Shown piece by piece: positions 17,326 through 26,384 of a DNA stretch of 64,000 nt. This stretch comes from Marivita sp030148515. GTDB lineage: Bacteria > Pseudomonadota > Alphaproteobacteria > Rhodobacterales > Rhodobacteraceae. A program made the position numbers and the translations under genes. A model generated the notes under the pieces. It made no database searches. It was not told the origin of the DNA and worked only from the letters and a program-made list of their open reading frames with translations. Every line of letters begins with the position of its first letter. Positions within the stretch are counted from its first letter, which is position 1. Location: NCBI RefSeq assembly GCF_048006345.1, contig NZ_CP180351.1, forward strand, positions 3,410,001 to 3,474,000, written 5' to 3'.

Positions 17326-17565
17326 ATGTTTAGCATCGAACACGAATTTGACTCGACCGTTGTGACCCTTGTTGATGAGGGCAAAGGGCCCTTGCAGGAG
17401 GATGTGATCGTCATCGGTTTCGAAGAATGCATCACCGTGGAACAATATGATCCGCGCACGGACCAAATGAACAAAATCACCTTTTCGATGTCCCAGATGC
17501 GCGACCTGGCAGCCTCCCTCTCGTTGCCGGAAGGCGTCTATTCCCGCGAGGAAAAAACGGGCTAA
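17326..17565 (+). CDS. conserved hypothetical small acidic protein
   Basis: A 79-residue soluble acidic protein starting MFSIEHEFDSTVVTLVDEG. I do not recognise a named family. Predicted structure is an antiparallel beta N-terminal half (TVVTLVDE, DVIVIGFEECITVEQYD) followed by a helix (MSQMRDLAASLSLPEG). It is divergent from the M48 gene and overlaps the yggU-like gene tail to tail by four bases. Protein-like codon use and the compact fit between neighbours support a real gene. Confidence 0.65.
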   Translation: MFSIEHEFDSTVVTLVDEGKGPLQEDVIVIGFEECITVEQYDPRTDQMNKITFSMSQMRDLAASLSLPEGVYSREEKTG

Positions 17566-17816
17566 TCCAGCCGAAATATCTTGTCCCGCGATTTGTGCCC
17601 CTGCACCAATGTCAGCTTGGATTTCGGCACGCCGAGCGCCTTTGACAAAAGCACCGTAACCGCCGCATTGGCCTTGCCATCCTCCGGCGTTGCGGTCACC
17701 CCGATCTTGATCACGCCGTTGTCCATCACCACCTTGTTGTCACGCGCATTGGGCGTCACGCGAACAGTGATCGTCGTTCCGGGAATGGCAAGATCGGCAA
17801 GACTGTTCTTCGACAT
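17562..17816 (-). CDS. DUF167/YggU family protein
   Basis: An 84-residue cytosolic protein with the family core VRVTPNARDNKV, IKIGVTATPEDGKANAAVTVLLSKALGVPKSKLTLVQGHKSRDKIFRL. The PEDGKAN turn and the terminal GxxSRDK motif are diagnostic. The molecular role of the family is not established. The divergent nitroreductase gene starts about 80 bases away. Confidence 0.93.
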   Translation of the reverse strand: MSKNSLADLAIPGTTITVRVTPNARDNKVVMDNGVIKIGVTATPEDGKANAAVTVLLSKALGVPKSKLTLVQGHKSRDKIFRLD

Positions 17817-17896
17817 GCTTTCGTCCTATCACGCCAGAAGACACGCCTCCGGACCTGCAGTCTTGCATGGTCTCACTTGACGATGAAGGAAAGACG

Positions 17897-18475
17897 ATGC
17901 CCGAAGCGAATACAGCCGTGATGGAATTTCTGCACACGCGCCGCTCTCGCCCGGCGAAACTGCTGCAAGACCCGGCGCCAGACCGGGAGGCACTTATGCC
18001 GATCCTCACAGCAGCTGCGCGGACGCCGGATCATGGGAAACTGGAACCCTGGCGCTTTATCGTACTTGAAAAACCGGCTCTGAACCGTCTTGCCGATGCC
18101 GTTGAGCAATGTGGCGCAGAGACCGGGCGCACTGAGGAAGATATCGCCAAGGCCCGGCAGCAATTCTTGGACAGCCCTCTTTGCGTCGCCGTGATCGAAG
18201 TGCAGAAACCGTCCGAGAAAATCCCGGCGATCGAACAGACCTATTCGGCGGGTGCTGTGTGTCTTTCTTTGCTGAATGCGGCTCTTGCATCGGGATGGGG
18301 TGCGAATTGGCTGAGCGGTTGGCCATCCCATGACTGCGCGTTTTGTCAGAAAACACTGGGCTTGGCAGACAATGAGCGGGTTGCAGGGTTCATTCATATC
18401 GGCACGGCTTCGGCAATTCCCCCGGAACGCCCACGCCCGGACCTCGACTCAATCACGACATGGCTCGACAGATGA
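17897..18475 (+). CDS. nitroreductase family protein (YdjA-like)
   Basis: A 192-residue FMN-dependent oxidoreductase. The family start (FLHTRRSRPAKLL) with FMN-phosphate-binding Arg pair, the AAARTPDHGKLEPWRFIVL segment, and the C-terminal GFIHIGTAS with PPERPRPD are all present and match the small single-domain YdjA type. The start at 17897 has GAAGGAAAG upstream; the longer frame from 17867 lacks a site. It overlaps the following membrane-protein gene by ATGA. Confidence 0.88.
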   Translation: MPEANTAVMEFLHTRRSRPAKLLQDPAPDREALMPILTAAARTPDHGKLEPWRFIVLEKPALNRLADAVEQCGAETGRTEEDIAKARQQFLDSPLCVAVIEVQKPSEKIPAIEQTYSAGAVCLSLLNAALASGWGANWLSGWPSHDCAFCQKTLGLADNERVAGFIHIGTASAIPPERPRPDLDSITTWLDR

Positions 18476-19197
18476 TCCTGCGCAGCTTTCTTCTCACGTT
18501 GGGGCAACTGGGCGATCCCCGGTTCCGCAAGGTTCTGTTTCTGGGCGTCGGCCTTGGATTTGCGCTGCTTGTTGCGTTTTTCGCGGCACTCATGTGGTTG
18601 CTCAATGCCTGGCTTGGCCCCGAGGCAACCTTGCCCTTCATCGGCGAAGTGACCTGGCTGGACGACCTGCTGAGCTGGACCGCCTTTATTTCGATGATCG
18701 TTTTGTCGGTCTTCCTGATGATCCCGGTCGCCTCGGCCATCACGTCGATGTTTCTCGACGATGTCGCGGATGCGGTCGAGGACCGGCATTATCCGCATCT
18801 GCCGAAAGCCGACCGGGTGCCCTTTGGGGATGCGCTGCGTGACACGGTGAATTTTCTCGGCGTTCTGATCGCGGCGAACGTGTTCGCGCTGATCCTTTAC
18901 GTGATGTTCCCGCCCTTCGCTTTGTTCATCTTCTGGGGACTGAACGGCTTTCTGCTGGGGCGGGAATACTTCACTCTGGCTGCGATGCGCCGAGAGGGAC
19001 GCGCAGGTGCGAAAGCGTTGCGCAAACGCCATGTGGGCAAGATTTGGATCGCAGGCACGCTGATGGCCATGCCGCTATCGCTACCGCTGGTGAACCTCGT
19101 GATCCCGATCCTCGGAGCGGCGACCTTTACCCACCTGTACCACCAAATTCAGGCGCAGGCCCCATCCGGCCAAAGAAGTCCAGATCGCGCACGGTGA
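18472..19197 (+). CDS. EI24 domain (CysZ-like) membrane protein
   Basis: A 241-residue inner-membrane protein with at least four hydrophobic segments (VLFLGVGLGFALLVAFFAAL; FISMIVLSVFLMIPVAS; TVNFLGVLIAANVFALILYV; MAMPLSLPLVNLVIPIL). The central FLDDVADAVEDRHYP and NGFLLGREYF segments are typical of EI24/CysZ proteins, some of which transport sulfate. The start at 18472 forms the ATGA overlap with the nitroreductase stop; ATG 18460 is also possible. Its 3' end overlaps the opposite-strand DUF1467 gene by 71 bases. Confidence 0.85.
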   Translation: MILRSFLLTLGQLGDPRFRKVLFLGVGLGFALLVAFFAALMWLLNAWLGPEATLPFIGEVTWLDDLLSWTAFISMIVLSVFLMIPVASAITSMFLDDVADAVEDRHYPHLPKADRVPFGDALRDTVNFLGVLIAANVFALILYVMFPPFALFIFWGLNGFLLGREYFTLAAMRREGRAGAKALRKRHVGKIWIAGTLMAMPLSLPLVNLVIPILGAATFTHLYHQIQAQAPSGQRSPDRAR

Positions 19198-19423
19198 TCC
19201 ATCCGGACAGGATGATCCCGGCAATCACGATCCAGAGGCCGATGCTGACAAAGGTGGTGATCCACGCCTTTTTCTTGAGGTTGTGCACCTCGGGGGACCC
19301 GGCATGGGTGCCCGGCACGATCTGCCCGACATCGCCCTGTGTCTGCAACCTGATGGGGATCACGATCAGGAACACCATGAACCAGATCACGGCATAGAGA
19401 ACGATGGCAGAAGTGATGGACAT
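19127..19423 (-). CDS. DUF1467 family membrane protein
   Basis: A 98-residue protein with two membrane helices (ITSAIVLYAVIWFMVFLIVIP and AWITTFVSIGLWIVIAGIIL) joined by a loop with RLQTQGD and IVPGTHAGSPEVHNLKKKAW, which is the family signature. Function is unknown. In related genomes it usually follows methylmalonyl-CoA epimerase, as here. The last 24 codons overlap the end of the EI24 gene on the other strand. Confidence 0.9.
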   Translation of the reverse strand: MSITSAIVLYAVIWFMVFLIVIPIRLQTQGDVGQIVPGTHAGSPEVHNLKKKAWITTFVSIGLWIVIAGIILSGWITVRDLDFFGRMGPAPEFGGTGG

Positions 19424-19458
19424 GGGCAGGCTCCTTTACATGCGAATATGGGGCCGCG

Positions 19459-19863
19459 TCAGACTTGTTCCAGCTCGACAAGGCATCCGTTGAAGTCTTT
19501 GGGATGCAGGAACAACACGGGTTTACCATGCGCACCAATCTTTGGGGTGCCGTCGCCCAGCACGCGTGCGCCGGTTTCCTTGAGATGGTCGCGGGCGGCG
19601 ATGATATCATCCACTTCGTAACAGACGTGATGGATGCCGCCCGAGGGGTTCTTTTCAAGAAACCCGGCGATCGGGCTATTGTCGCCCAGCGGGTAAAGAA
19701 GTTCGATCTTCGTGTTCGGCAATTCGATGAAAACCACGGTTACGCCGTGATCCGGTTCGTCCTTCGGAGCGCCAACCTTCGCGCCCAGCGCGGTGCGGTA
19801 TTGGTCTGATGCCGCTTCGAGATCCGGCACCGCAATCGCCACGTGATTCAAACGTCCAATCAT
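19459..19863 (-). CDS. mce: methylmalonyl-CoA epimerase
   Basis: A 134-residue vicinal-oxygen-chelate enzyme that interconverts (S)- and (R)-methylmalonyl-CoA in propionyl-CoA catabolism. Metal ligands are seen in LNHVAIAV (His 7), GIHHVCYEV and the C-terminal Glu of GCLVELEQ. The catalytic segments VVFIELPNTKIELL and FLEKNPSGGIHH match the family. It is followed after 35 bases by the DUF1467 gene and diverges from the response-regulator gene. Confidence 0.94.
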   Translation of the reverse strand: MIGRLNHVAIAVPDLEAASDQYRTALGAKVGAPKDEPDHGVTVVFIELPNTKIELLYPLGDNSPIAGFLEKNPSGGIHHVCYEVDDIIAARDHLKETGARVLGDGTPKIGAHGKPVLFLHPKDFNGCLVELEQV

Positions 19864-19988
19864 CTTCTGTCTCCGTCTTGCGTTTGGCGGCTTATCCCCC
19901 GAGCCGGAAAATCAGACAAGAGCCTGCCGCCCATTAACGCTCTGTTAGCCGCGACCGCGCCAAAATGAAGCAACTCACGGAGGGTGAA

Positions 19989-20705
19989 ATGATCGACGAT
20001 GACGCTTTCGACCACCTGCGCAGGCCAACAGTGACCCGACCGCTGCTTGGTTTGACGATCCTCGCTGTCGAGGACAGCTTGTATGCCTGTGATGCGCTTA
20101 GATTGATGTGCCTTCACAGCGGCGCCCGTCTCAGGCGCGCCGACTGCCTGAAATCCGCCCGCCGCCACCTGCAGGTCTACCGTCCTTCGGTGATCTTTAT
20201 TGATCTCGGCCTGCCAGATGGAAACGGCGCTGAACTGATCGAAGACCTGTCTCGATCTACGCCGCGAGTGGGTGTGATCCTTGCCTGTAGCGGCGATCCA
20301 TTTGCGGAAAATGTCGCTCTTGCCGCCGGTGCGGATGGGTTCCTCGCCAAACCCATCGCAAATCTTGGGGCGTTTCAGCACGCGATCCTCCAACACTTGC
20401 CAAACGATACGCGACCAAGCGGGCTGCACCCGGTCAGAACCGATATCATCCAACCAGACGCCGTCGCCTTTCGAGAGGATATGGCCTTTGCCGCCGAAAT
20501 CCTTGCAGGTCCGCTGGACTTGCAGGCAATCAGTTATGTCACATCCTTTGTGCGCGGCGTTGCGATGGCGGCCGAGGACCATGTACTGGAACATGCCGCT
20601 GCTGATCTCGCACTTGCGCAGTCCAAAGGCCTGCCGATCCACGGTCCTGTGTCCCGACTGGCCAGGCTGGCCGAAACCCGCGTGCAGGATGCCGTCGCAA
20701 TCTGA
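19989..20705 (+). CDS. orphan response regulator with unassigned helical C terminus
   Basis: A 238-residue cytosolic protein. The receiver domain (residues ~20-140) has the acid pair Glu28-Asp29 (VEDS), phospho-acceptor Asp72 in FIDLGLPDG, Ser101 and Lys121 in LAKPI. The remaining ~95 residues are helical (FAAEILAGPLDLQAISYVTSFVRGV and HAAADLALAQ) with no DNA-binding HTH that I can recognise; a helical-bundle (Hpt-like) domain is possible, though no clear phosphorylatable His motif is seen. No kinase gene is adjacent. The start is set by GGAGGG nearby; the longer frame from 19965 would begin before that site. Confidence 0.82.
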   Translation: MIDDDAFDHLRRPTVTRPLLGLTILAVEDSLYACDALRLMCLHSGARLRRADCLKSARRHLQVYRPSVIFIDLGLPDGNGAELIEDLSRSTPRVGVILACSGDPFAENVALAAGADGFLAKPIANLGAFQHAILQHLPNDTRPSGLHPVRTDIIQPDAVAFREDMAFAAEILAGPLDLQAISYVTSFVRGVAMAAEDHVLEHAAADLALAQSKGLPIHGPVSRLARLAETRVQDAVAI

Positions 20706-20709
20706 TGCG

Positions 20710-20740
20710 AAAGGCCACCCAATTTTGGGTGGCCTTTGCT
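20710..20740. terminator. Strong terminator between response regulator and aspS
   Basis: A 13-bp perfect stem, AAAGGCCACCCAA (20710-20722) and its complement (20725-20737), with a 2-base apex is flanked by A and T runs. It begins 5 bases after the response-regulator stop and can also serve the converging aspS. Confidence 0.88.
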
Positions 20741-20758
20741 TCTTCGCTTCAAACCAAT

Positions 20759-20778
20759 CAATTCCTGCGCAGGAATTG
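20759..20778. repeat. perfect 20-bp palindrome downstream of aspS
   Basis: CAATTCCTGCGCAGGAATTG reads identically on both strands. It lies between the response-regulator terminator and the aspS stop. With no loop it is a better duplex operator-like palindrome than a terminator, but a function in this convergent gap is not evident. Confidence 0.7.
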
Positions 20779-20832
20779 CACCCATAAGGTCGGGGCGAAG
20801 CAACAAGCTCCCCCCTACCCTTTGTCCTGCGT

Positions 20833-22611
20833 TCAGCTTTCTTTCGGCAAGACGCGCAGACCAAGCTCCATGAGCTGATCGCTCGTGGCCTCGGACGGCG
20901 CGTTCATCATCAAGTCTTCAGCGCGCTGGTTCATCGGGAACATGATGACCTCGCGGATGTTCGCTGTATCTGCAAGCAGCATCACCACCCGGTCAATCCC
21001 TGCGGCACAGCCACCATGCGGCGGTGCGCCAAACCGAAACGCGTTGACCATCCCGCCAAAGCGTTTGCGCACTTCCTCTTCGCCATATCCTGCCAGTTCG
21101 AACGCCTTGAACATGATCTCGGGCTTGTGGTTCCGGATCGCACCGGAAATGAGCTCGTATCCGTTGCACGCGAGATCGTACTGATAGCCCAGCACTTCAA
21201 GCGGATCGCCATTCAGTGCGTCCATGCCACCCTGCGGCATCGAGAACGGGTTGTGGCTGAAATCAACCTTGCCGCTTTCTTCGTCCTTTTCGTACATCGG
21301 GAAATCGACGATCCACGCAAACGCAAAGCGGTCCCTTTCGGTCAAACCCAGTTCGTTGCCAATCTCGATGCGTGCTTTGCCAGCCACCTTTTCAAAGCTC
21401 GCAGGTTTGCCACCAAGGAAGAACGCCGCGTCGCCATTGCCCAGCCCAAGCTGCTGACGGATCGCCTCGGTCCGTTCGGGGCCGATGTTCTTGGCCAGCG
21501 GACCGGCGGCTTCCATACCGTCGTCGCCATCGCGCCAGAAGATATAGCCCATGCCGGGCAGACCCTCTTTCTGGGCAAAGGCATTCATGCGGTCGCAGAA
21601 CTTGCGACTGCCACCGCCCGGTGCCGGAATCGCACGAATTTCCGTGCCATCCTGTTCCAGCAGCTTGGCAAAGATCGCAAAACCCGAATCCCGGAAATGA
21701 TCGGACACGACCTGCATCTTGATCGGGTTGCGCAGGTCAGGCTTGTCGGTCCCGTACCACAGGGCGGCATCGCGATAGGAAATCTGCGGCCATTCGCTGT
21801 CGACCTTGCGACCACCGCCAAATTCCTCGAAGACGCCCTGCATCACCGGCTGGATCGTGTTGAACACGTCCTGCTGGCTGACAAAGGACATCTCCATGTC
21901 GAGCTGGTAGAAATCCGTCGGCGACCGGTCGGCGCGGGGATCTTCGTCGCGGAAACAGGGCGCGATCTGGAAATACTTGTCAAAGCCGCTGACCATGATC
22001 AGCTGTTTGAATTGCTGCGGCGCTTGCGGCAGCGCGTAAAACTTGCCCGGATGCAGACGGCTCGGCACGAGGAAATCGCGCGCACCTTCGGGGCTGGACG
22101 CGGTGATGATCGGCGTCTGGTATTCGCGGAAATTCTGCGCCCACATCCGCTTGCGGATCGAGGCAACCACATCAGACCGCAACGTCATGTTGCGCTGCAT
22201 CGCCTCACGCCGCAGATCGAGGAAGCGATAGCGCAGACGGGTTTCTTCGGGATATTCCTGATCTCCGAACACGATGAGCGGCAATTCCTCAGCGGCACCC
22301 AGCACTTCCATATCGCGGATGAACACTTCGATTTCACCGGTTGGCAGTTTCGGGTTCACGAGACTTGCGTCACGCGCCTTAACCTCTCCGTCGATGCGGA
22401 TACACCATTCCGACCGCACCTTTTCGACATTCGAGAAAACCGGGCTGTCCGAATCGCACAAGAGCTGTGTGACGCCGTAGTGATCCCGCAAGTCGATGAA
22501 CAGAACGCCGCCATGATCCCGGATACGATGCACCCAGCCAGACAGGCGGACGGTCTGGCCAACATCGGCCTTTGTCAGATCGGCGCAGGTGTGGCTGCGA
22601 AAGGCATGCAT
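20833..22611 (-). CDS. aspS: aspartate-tRNA ligase
   Basis: A 592-residue class IIb synthetase, the usual bacterial length including the GAD insertion domain. The OB-fold anticodon domain is at the N terminus (VRLSGWVHRIRDHGGVLFIDLRDHYG). Motif 2 is in FRDEDPRADRSPTDFYQLDMEMSF, and motif 3 in FGAPPHGGCAAGIDRVVMLL. It attaches Asp to tRNA in the cytosol. The start at 22611 fits the family; the frame extends 84 codons upstream across the promoter region without any recognisable domain. It diverges from carB with 331 bases between starts. Confidence 0.96.
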   Translation of the reverse strand: MHAFRSHTCADLTKADVGQTVRLSGWVHRIRDHGGVLFIDLRDHYGVTQLLCDSDSPVFSNVEKVRSEWCIRIDGEVKARDASLVNPKLPTGEIEVFIRDMEVLGAAEELPLIVFGDQEYPEETRLRYRFLDLRREAMQRNMTLRSDVVASIRKRMWAQNFREYQTPIITASSPEGARDFLVPSRLHPGKFYALPQAPQQFKQLIMVSGFDKYFQIAPCFRDEDPRADRSPTDFYQLDMEMSFVSQQDVFNTIQPVMQGVFEEFGGGRKVDSEWPQISYRDAALWYGTDKPDLRNPIKMQVVSDHFRDSGFAIFAKLLEQDGTEIRAIPAPGGGSRKFCDRMNAFAQKEGLPGMGYIFWRDGDDGMEAAGPLAKNIGPERTEAIRQQLGLGNGDAAFFLGGKPASFEKVAGKARIEIGNELGLTERDRFAFAWIVDFPMYEKDEESGKVDFSHNPFSMPQGGMDALNGDPLEVLGYQYDLACNGYELISGAIRNHKPEIMFKAFELAGYGEEEVRKRFGGMVNAFRFGAPPHGGCAAGIDRVVMLLADTANIREVIMFPMNQRAEDLMMNAPSEATSDQLMELGLRVLPKES

Positions 22612-22942
22612 GTCGGATTCCCAATTCTGTGTAGATTTCAAGTCGCCCGGCTCAATGATGCAGGTTGGTGCAAAAGTCCAGCCACCGCGTGGGATTCCAC
22701 CATGTCCAGTTGACGAATGTGACCAAAGCTTAGCCGTTCCAGAGTGTCGATTGACCCGTTGCACAATGCGAGGGGCGTATGCGGCGCGAGACGGCATCGG
22801 ACGTGGCCAACGCTGAAAAGCTTGTACGGGTAAAAACAACGTCGCAAGAGGCTTGAACGTCACTCACGCATGTCTATAACCCGCTGGAATTTGCCCGCCG
22901 GGGTCTGCACCCGGCTTGGACCGCGCAAAACGAGGTGACACA
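22612..22942. other. aspS-carB divergent intergenic region
   Basis: This 331-base region separates the divergent starts of aspS and carB and must hold both promoters. I see no convincing gene, strong hairpin or riboswitch-like structure. Open frames that cross it are in-frame upstream extensions of aspS and carB without ribosome-binding sites. Confidence 0.5.
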
Positions 22943-25900
22943 ATGCCCAAACGTACCGATATCAAATCGATCATGATCATCGGAGCAGGGCCCATCGTCA
23001 TCGGGCAAGCTTGCGAATTCGACTACTCCGGTGCGCAGGCGTGCAAGGCGCTGCGCGAAGAAGGGTATCGGGTCATCCTCGTGAACTCGAACCCGGCCAC
23101 CATCATGACTGATCCGGAACTGGCCGACGCCACATACATCGAACCAATCACTCCGGAGATCGTCGCCAAGATCATCGAAAAAGAGCGTCCTGACGCGCTG
23201 CTTCCAACGATGGGTGGTCAGACAGGATTGAACACCTCGCTGGCGCTGGAAGAAATGGGCGTCCTTGAGAAATACGGCGTCGAGATGATCGGGGCCAAGC
23301 GTGAAGCCATTGAAATGGCTGAGGATCGCAAGCTCTTCCGCGAAGCCATGGACCGGATCGGGCTGGAAAATCCCAAGGCCACGATCATCACCGCCCCGAA
23401 AAAGGCGAACGGAAACGCTGATCTGGATGCCGGTGTTGCCTTGGCCTTGGCCGAACTGGAGCATATCGGCCTGCCTGCGATCATCCGGCCTGCCTTTACC
23501 TTGGGCGGCACAGGCGGTGGCGTGGCCTACAACCGCGAAGATTTCATGCATTATTGCCGCTCGGGCATGGATGCGTCGCCGGTCAATCAGATCCTCGTCG
23601 ATGAATCGCTGCTGGGCTGGAAAGAGTTTGAGATGGAAGTCGTGCGCGATCGCGCCGACAATGCGATCATCGTCTGCGCCATCGAAAACGTTGATCCGAT
23701 GGGTGTACACACTGGAGACTCCATCACTGTCGCACCTGCGTTGACGCTCACCGACAAGGAATACCAGATCATGCGCAACGGCTCGATCGCCGTTTTGCGC
23801 GAGATCGGCGTTGAGACCGGAGGCTCCAACGTTCAGTGGGCGATCAATCCGCAGGACGGACGCATGGTCGTGATCGAAATGAACCCGCGGGTCAGCCGGT
23901 CCTCGGCGTTGGCCTCAAAAGCAACGGGCTTCCCGATTGCCAAGATCGCGGCAAAACTGGCGGTGGGTTACACGCTTGACGAGCTGGACAATGACATCAC
24001 CAAGGTAACGCCCGCGTCGTTCGAGCCGACTATTGATTATGTGGTCACCAAGATCCCCAAATTTGCCTTTGAAAAATTCCCCGGATCCGAACCGCATTTG
24101 ACCACTGCGATGAAATCCGTAGGCGAGGCTATGGCGATTGGCCGTACCATTCACGAGTCATTGCAAAAGGCCCTGGCCTCAATGGAATCCGGTCTGACCG
24201 GGTTTGATGAGATCGATATTGAGGGCGCGCCGGAAAAATCGGCTGTCATCAAGGCGATCAGCAAACAGACCCCCGACAGGATGCGCACCATTGCCCAGGC
24301 CATGCGGCACGGCCTGTCTGATGACGACATTCACGCGACGACGATGTTCGACCCGTGGTTCCTCGCCCGCATCCGCGAAATCGTGGAAGCCGAAGAAGTG
24401 GTCCGCGCCAACGGGCTTCCGGCTGACGAGGCTGGCATGCGCGCCGTGAAGATGCTGGGTTTCACCGACGCCCGACTGGCCAAGTTGGCAGGTCTTACAG
24501 AAAAAGACGTCCGCGCGCGCCGCCTGAAGCTGAACGTGAAGGCCTGCTTCAAACGGATCGACACCTGCGCCGCCGAATTCGAAGCGCAGACCCCCTACAT
24601 GTATTCCACCTACGAAGCCCCGATGATGGGCGAGGTCGAGTGCGAAGCACGTCCGAGCGACCGTAAGAAAGTGGTCATCCTCGGGGGTGGCCCCAACCGG
24701 ATCGGTCAGGGGATCGAATTCGACTATTGCTGCTGCCATGCCTGTTTCGCGCTGACTGACGCGGGTTACGAGACCATCATGGTCAACTGCAACCCTGAAA
24801 CCGTGTCGACCGATTATGACACTTCGGATCGTTTGTATTTTGAACCGCTGACCTTTGAGCATGTCCTCGAGATCCTGCGCGTGGAACAGGAGAACGGCAC
24901 GCTTCACGGTGTGATCGTGCAGTTCGGTGGGCAGACGCCGCTGAAGCTGGCTCGCGCTCTCGAGGCCGAGGGCATTCCAATCCTCGGGACCACGCCGGAT
25001 GCGATTGACCTTGCCGAAGACCGCGAACGGTTTCAGGCGCTTGTCAATAAGCTCGGTCTGAAGCAGCCCCATAACGGCATCGCATCAACCGGTGCGCAAG
25101 CCATGGCGATTGCAGAAGATATCGGCTTTCCGCTGGTCATCCGACCCTCATACGTTCTGGGCGGGCGCGCGATGGAAATCGTCCGCGATATGGGTCACCT
25201 TGAACGCTATATCAACGAGGCGGTCGTGGTGTCCGGCGACAGCCCGGTCCTTCTGGACAGCTATCTGTCCGGAGCGGTGGAACTTGACGTGGATGCGCTT
25301 TGCGATGGCACGCGGGTCCATGTTGCTGGAATCATGCAACATATCGAAGAGGCAGGCGTTCATTCGGGCGACAGCGCCTGTTCGCTGCCACCCTACTCGC
25401 TCTCCGACGACATTCTTGCCGAGATCAATCGCCAGACCGAAGCCCTGGCCCTTGCGCTGAACGTCGTTGGTCTGATGAACGTGCAATTTGCGATCAAGGA
25501 TGGCGAAGTTTATCTGATCGAAGTGAACCCGCGCGCGTCTCGCACGGTACCTTTTGTCGCCAAGGCGACAGATTCGGCCATCGCTTCCATTGCGGCACGT
25601 GTCATGGCGGGCGAACCGTTGACCAACTTCCCAATGCGCGACCCTTATCCCGAGAACGCGGATTACGATACGATCTTGCCGCTAGCGGACCCGATGACCC
25701 TTGCCGATCCAATGATGCCGTGGTTCTCGGTCAAGGAAGCCGTGCTGCCATTCGCACGTTTTCCGGGAGTCGATACGATTCTCGGCCCGGAAATGCGCTC
25801 CACTGGCGAGGTCATGGGATGGGACCGATCTTTCCCGAGGGCGTTCCTCAAGGCACAGCTTGGCGCGGGAAACCATTTGCCCCGTTCCGGCAGCGTGTTC

Positions 25901-26275
25901 TTCTCGATCAAGAATGATGACAAGACTGACCAGCTTGTAGAAACCGCACAGATTCTCGTGGAACTTGGGTTCAAGATCGTGGCGACCTCAGGCACAGCGA
26001 AATTCCTGTCGGAACACGGCATCACCTGTGAAGTCACCAAGAAGGTTTACGAGGGTCGGCCCAATATCGTCGATCTCATGAAAGACGGTGGGATCGATCT
26101 TGTGATGAACACAACCGAGAGTGCGGCAGCCGTAGAAGACAGCCGCGATATCCGGTCGGTCGCGCTTTATGACAAGATCCCGTACTTCACCACCGCAGCC
26201 GGCGCACATGCTGCCGCGCTCGCGATGAAGGCGCAGGAGGAAGGCGAACTCGTCGTGAAACCGCTTCAGGCCTAG
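22943..26275 (+). CDS. carB: carbamoyl-phosphate synthase large subunit
   Basis: A 1110-residue enzyme that makes carbamoyl phosphate for pyrimidine and arginine synthesis with the CarA amidotransferase. It has two homologous ATP-grasp halves: the first begins IMIIGAGPIVIGQACEFDYSG, the second VVILGGGPNRIGQGIEFDYC; the glycine loops FTLGGTGGG and YVLGGRAMEI and the metal-binding ends IEMNPRVSRSSAL and IEVNPRASRTVPF are present. The C-terminal ~140 residues form the MGS-like allosteric domain. The start 22943 follows a GAGGTG site. carA is not adjacent. Confidence 0.97.
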   Translation: MPKRTDIKSIMIIGAGPIVIGQACEFDYSGAQACKALREEGYRVILVNSNPATIMTDPELADATYIEPITPEIVAKIIEKERPDALLPTMGGQTGLNTSLALEEMGVLEKYGVEMIGAKREAIEMAEDRKLFREAMDRIGLENPKATIITAPKKANGNADLDAGVALALAELEHIGLPAIIRPAFTLGGTGGGVAYNREDFMHYCRSGMDASPVNQILVDESLLGWKEFEMEVVRDRADNAIIVCAIENVDPMGVHTGDSITVAPALTLTDKEYQIMRNGSIAVLREIGVETGGSNVQWAINPQDGRMVVIEMNPRVSRSSALASKATGFPIAKIAAKLAVGYTLDELDNDITKVTPASFEPTIDYVVTKIPKFAFEKFPGSEPHLTTAMKSVGEAMAIGRTIHESLQKALASMESGLTGFDEIDIEGAPEKSAVIKAISKQTPDRMRTIAQAMRHGLSDDDIHATTMFDPWFLARIREIVEAEEVVRANGLPADEAGMRAVKMLGFTDARLAKLAGLTEKDVRARRLKLNVKACFKRIDTCAAEFEAQTPYMYSTYEAPMMGEVECEARPSDRKKVVILGGGPNRIGQGIEFDYCCCHACFALTDAGYETIMVNCNPETVSTDYDTSDRLYFEPLTFEHVLEILRVEQENGTLHGVIVQFGGQTPLKLARALEAEGIPILGTTPDAIDLAEDRERFQALVNKLGLKQPHNGIASTGAQAMAIAEDIGFPLVIRPSYVLGGRAMEIVRDMGHLERYINEAVVVSGDSPVLLDSYLSGAVELDVDALCDGTRVHVAGIMQHIEEAGVHSGDSACSLPPYSLSDDILAEINRQTEALALALNVVGLMNVQFAIKDGEVYLIEVNPRASRTVPFVAKATDSAIASIAARVMAGEPLTNFPMRDPYPENADYDTILPLADPMTLADPMMPWFSVKEAVLPFARFPGVDTILGPEMRSTGEVMGWDRSFPRAFLKAQLGAGNHLPRSGSVFFSIKNDDKTDQLVETAQILVELGFKIVATSGTAKFLSEHGITCEVTKKVYEGRPNIVDLMKDGGIDLVMNTTESAAAVEDSRDIRSVALYDKIPYFTTAAGAHAAALAMKAQEEGELVVKPLQA

Positions 26276-26384
26276 TTGCATTGTTAAAATGACTTGGAAA
26301 CAGGTTTGGGCGTTGCAAGACCCTGTCTTGATGGGTGCTGCGCAAGCGGAAGTTAAGTCAGCTCTTGGCGAAACACTGGGCTGA

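Noticed and set aside
21016..22713. Long plus-strand open frame (565 codons) opposite aspS
   Set aside because: Antisense shadow of a universally conserved gene; no recognisable domain.
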